Positions 23,852 through 23,983 of a stretch of 23,983 nucleotides of DNA are shown in pieces (within the stretch, counting starts at the first letter, position 1; the number at the start of each line of letters is the position of its first letter). The notes beneath the pieces are model-generated. The model ran no database searches. It was given only the letters and a program-made list of their open reading frames with translations, and was not told the origin of the DNA. Source of the stretch: JBOHSA01 sp050732995 (lineage in GTDB: Bacteria > Gemmatimonadota > Gemmatimonadetes > Gemmatimonadales > GWC2-71-9); the NCBI GenBank assembly GCA_050732995.1, contig JBOHSA010000211.1:1-23983 (forward strand), in the 5' to 3' direction. The position numbers and the translations under genes were made by a program.

Positions 23852-23983
23852 ATGATCCAGGTGCGAGTCGCCCATCTGGGACTCGACCGCACGACCAACA
23901 CTCCGGTCGTCATTCTGCAGGAGCAGGAAGGGGAACGTGTGCTGCCCATCTGGATCGGCCCGGCGGAGGCGAGCGCGATCGCG
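23852..23983 (+). CDS. DUF151 bifunctional nuclease family protein, 3'-truncated by window edge
   Basis: The first 44 residues of a DUF151/BFN-type protein: MIQVRVAHLGLDRTTNTPVV, then LQEQEGERVLPIWIGPAEASAIA, the characteristic start of the family, with the conserved LPIWIG and the acidic residue after it. Some members have DNase/RNase activity, but function in most bacteria is not settled. The ATG at 23852 is eight bases after the ahcY stop; no strong ribosome binding site is seen. The gene runs off the window. Confidence 0.88.
   Translation, partial: MIQVRVAHLGLDRTTNTPVVILQEQEGERVLPIWIGPAEASAIA

Overview
All genes in this window lie on the plus strand of a very GC-rich bacterial chromosome. 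GTG starts are frequent and most neighbouring genes overlap by 1 to 20 bases. The gene set and order (a mannose-class PTS with HPr kinase, a two-subunit type methylmalonyl-CoA mutase large chain, rib genes next to nusB, secreted proteases with CARDB-like domains) suggest Gemmatimonadota or a related phylum. That placement is inference from gene content; there is no rRNA gene to test it. I see no tRNA, rRNA, CRISPR array, insertion sequence or phage gene, and no gene-free stretch over 300 bases. The longest gap is about 130 bases, before the protease gene.

Region 1 (start to about 4.5 kb) is a tight four-gene run: the 3' part of comEC (DNA uptake channel), fbp (fructose-1,6-bisphosphatase), a small one-helix membrane protein with a coiled coil, and the large subunit of a B12-dependent methylmalonyl-CoA mutase without its cobalamin domain. 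Region 2 (4.6 to 6.75 kb) is a secreted-protein pair: a lipoprotein-like trypsin-fold serine protease with an N-terminal prodomain-like segment, a CARDB-like domain and a C-terminal beta domain, then a 108-residue lipoprotein that is essentially a free-standing copy of that N-terminal domain. This pair is the most unusual thing in the window.

Region 3 (6.8 kb to the end) is about 17 kb of closely packed genes with almost no noncoding DNA: an fmdB-type zinc-ribbon gene (reading frame broken by a run of 13 G), argS, a PfkB-family kinase of unknown substrate, purM, ribD, ribE, ribBA, ribH, nusB, a GT4 glycosyltransferase, short hpf, hprK, PTS EIIA, EIIB, EIIC and EIID of the mannose class, ptsH, ptsI, metK, ahcY and the start of a DUF151 bifunctional-nuclease gene. 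A candidate promoter lies just before fmdB and would give a nearly leaderless transcript.

Functionally, purM supplies purines (hence GTP), which ribBA, ribD, ribH and ribE turn into riboflavin. ptsI and ptsH can pass phosphate from PEP to the EIIA/B/C/D complex, and hprK can phosphorylate HPr on Ser48, so the PTS block is both a transporter and a carbon-status sensor. Hpf and NusB tie translation and transcription control into the same unit. metK and ahcY form the SAM/SAH methyl cycle. Points for follow-up are the protease and its stand-alone prodomain homologue, the poly-G frameshift in fmdB, and the RibBA metal-ligand histidine replaced by glutamine.
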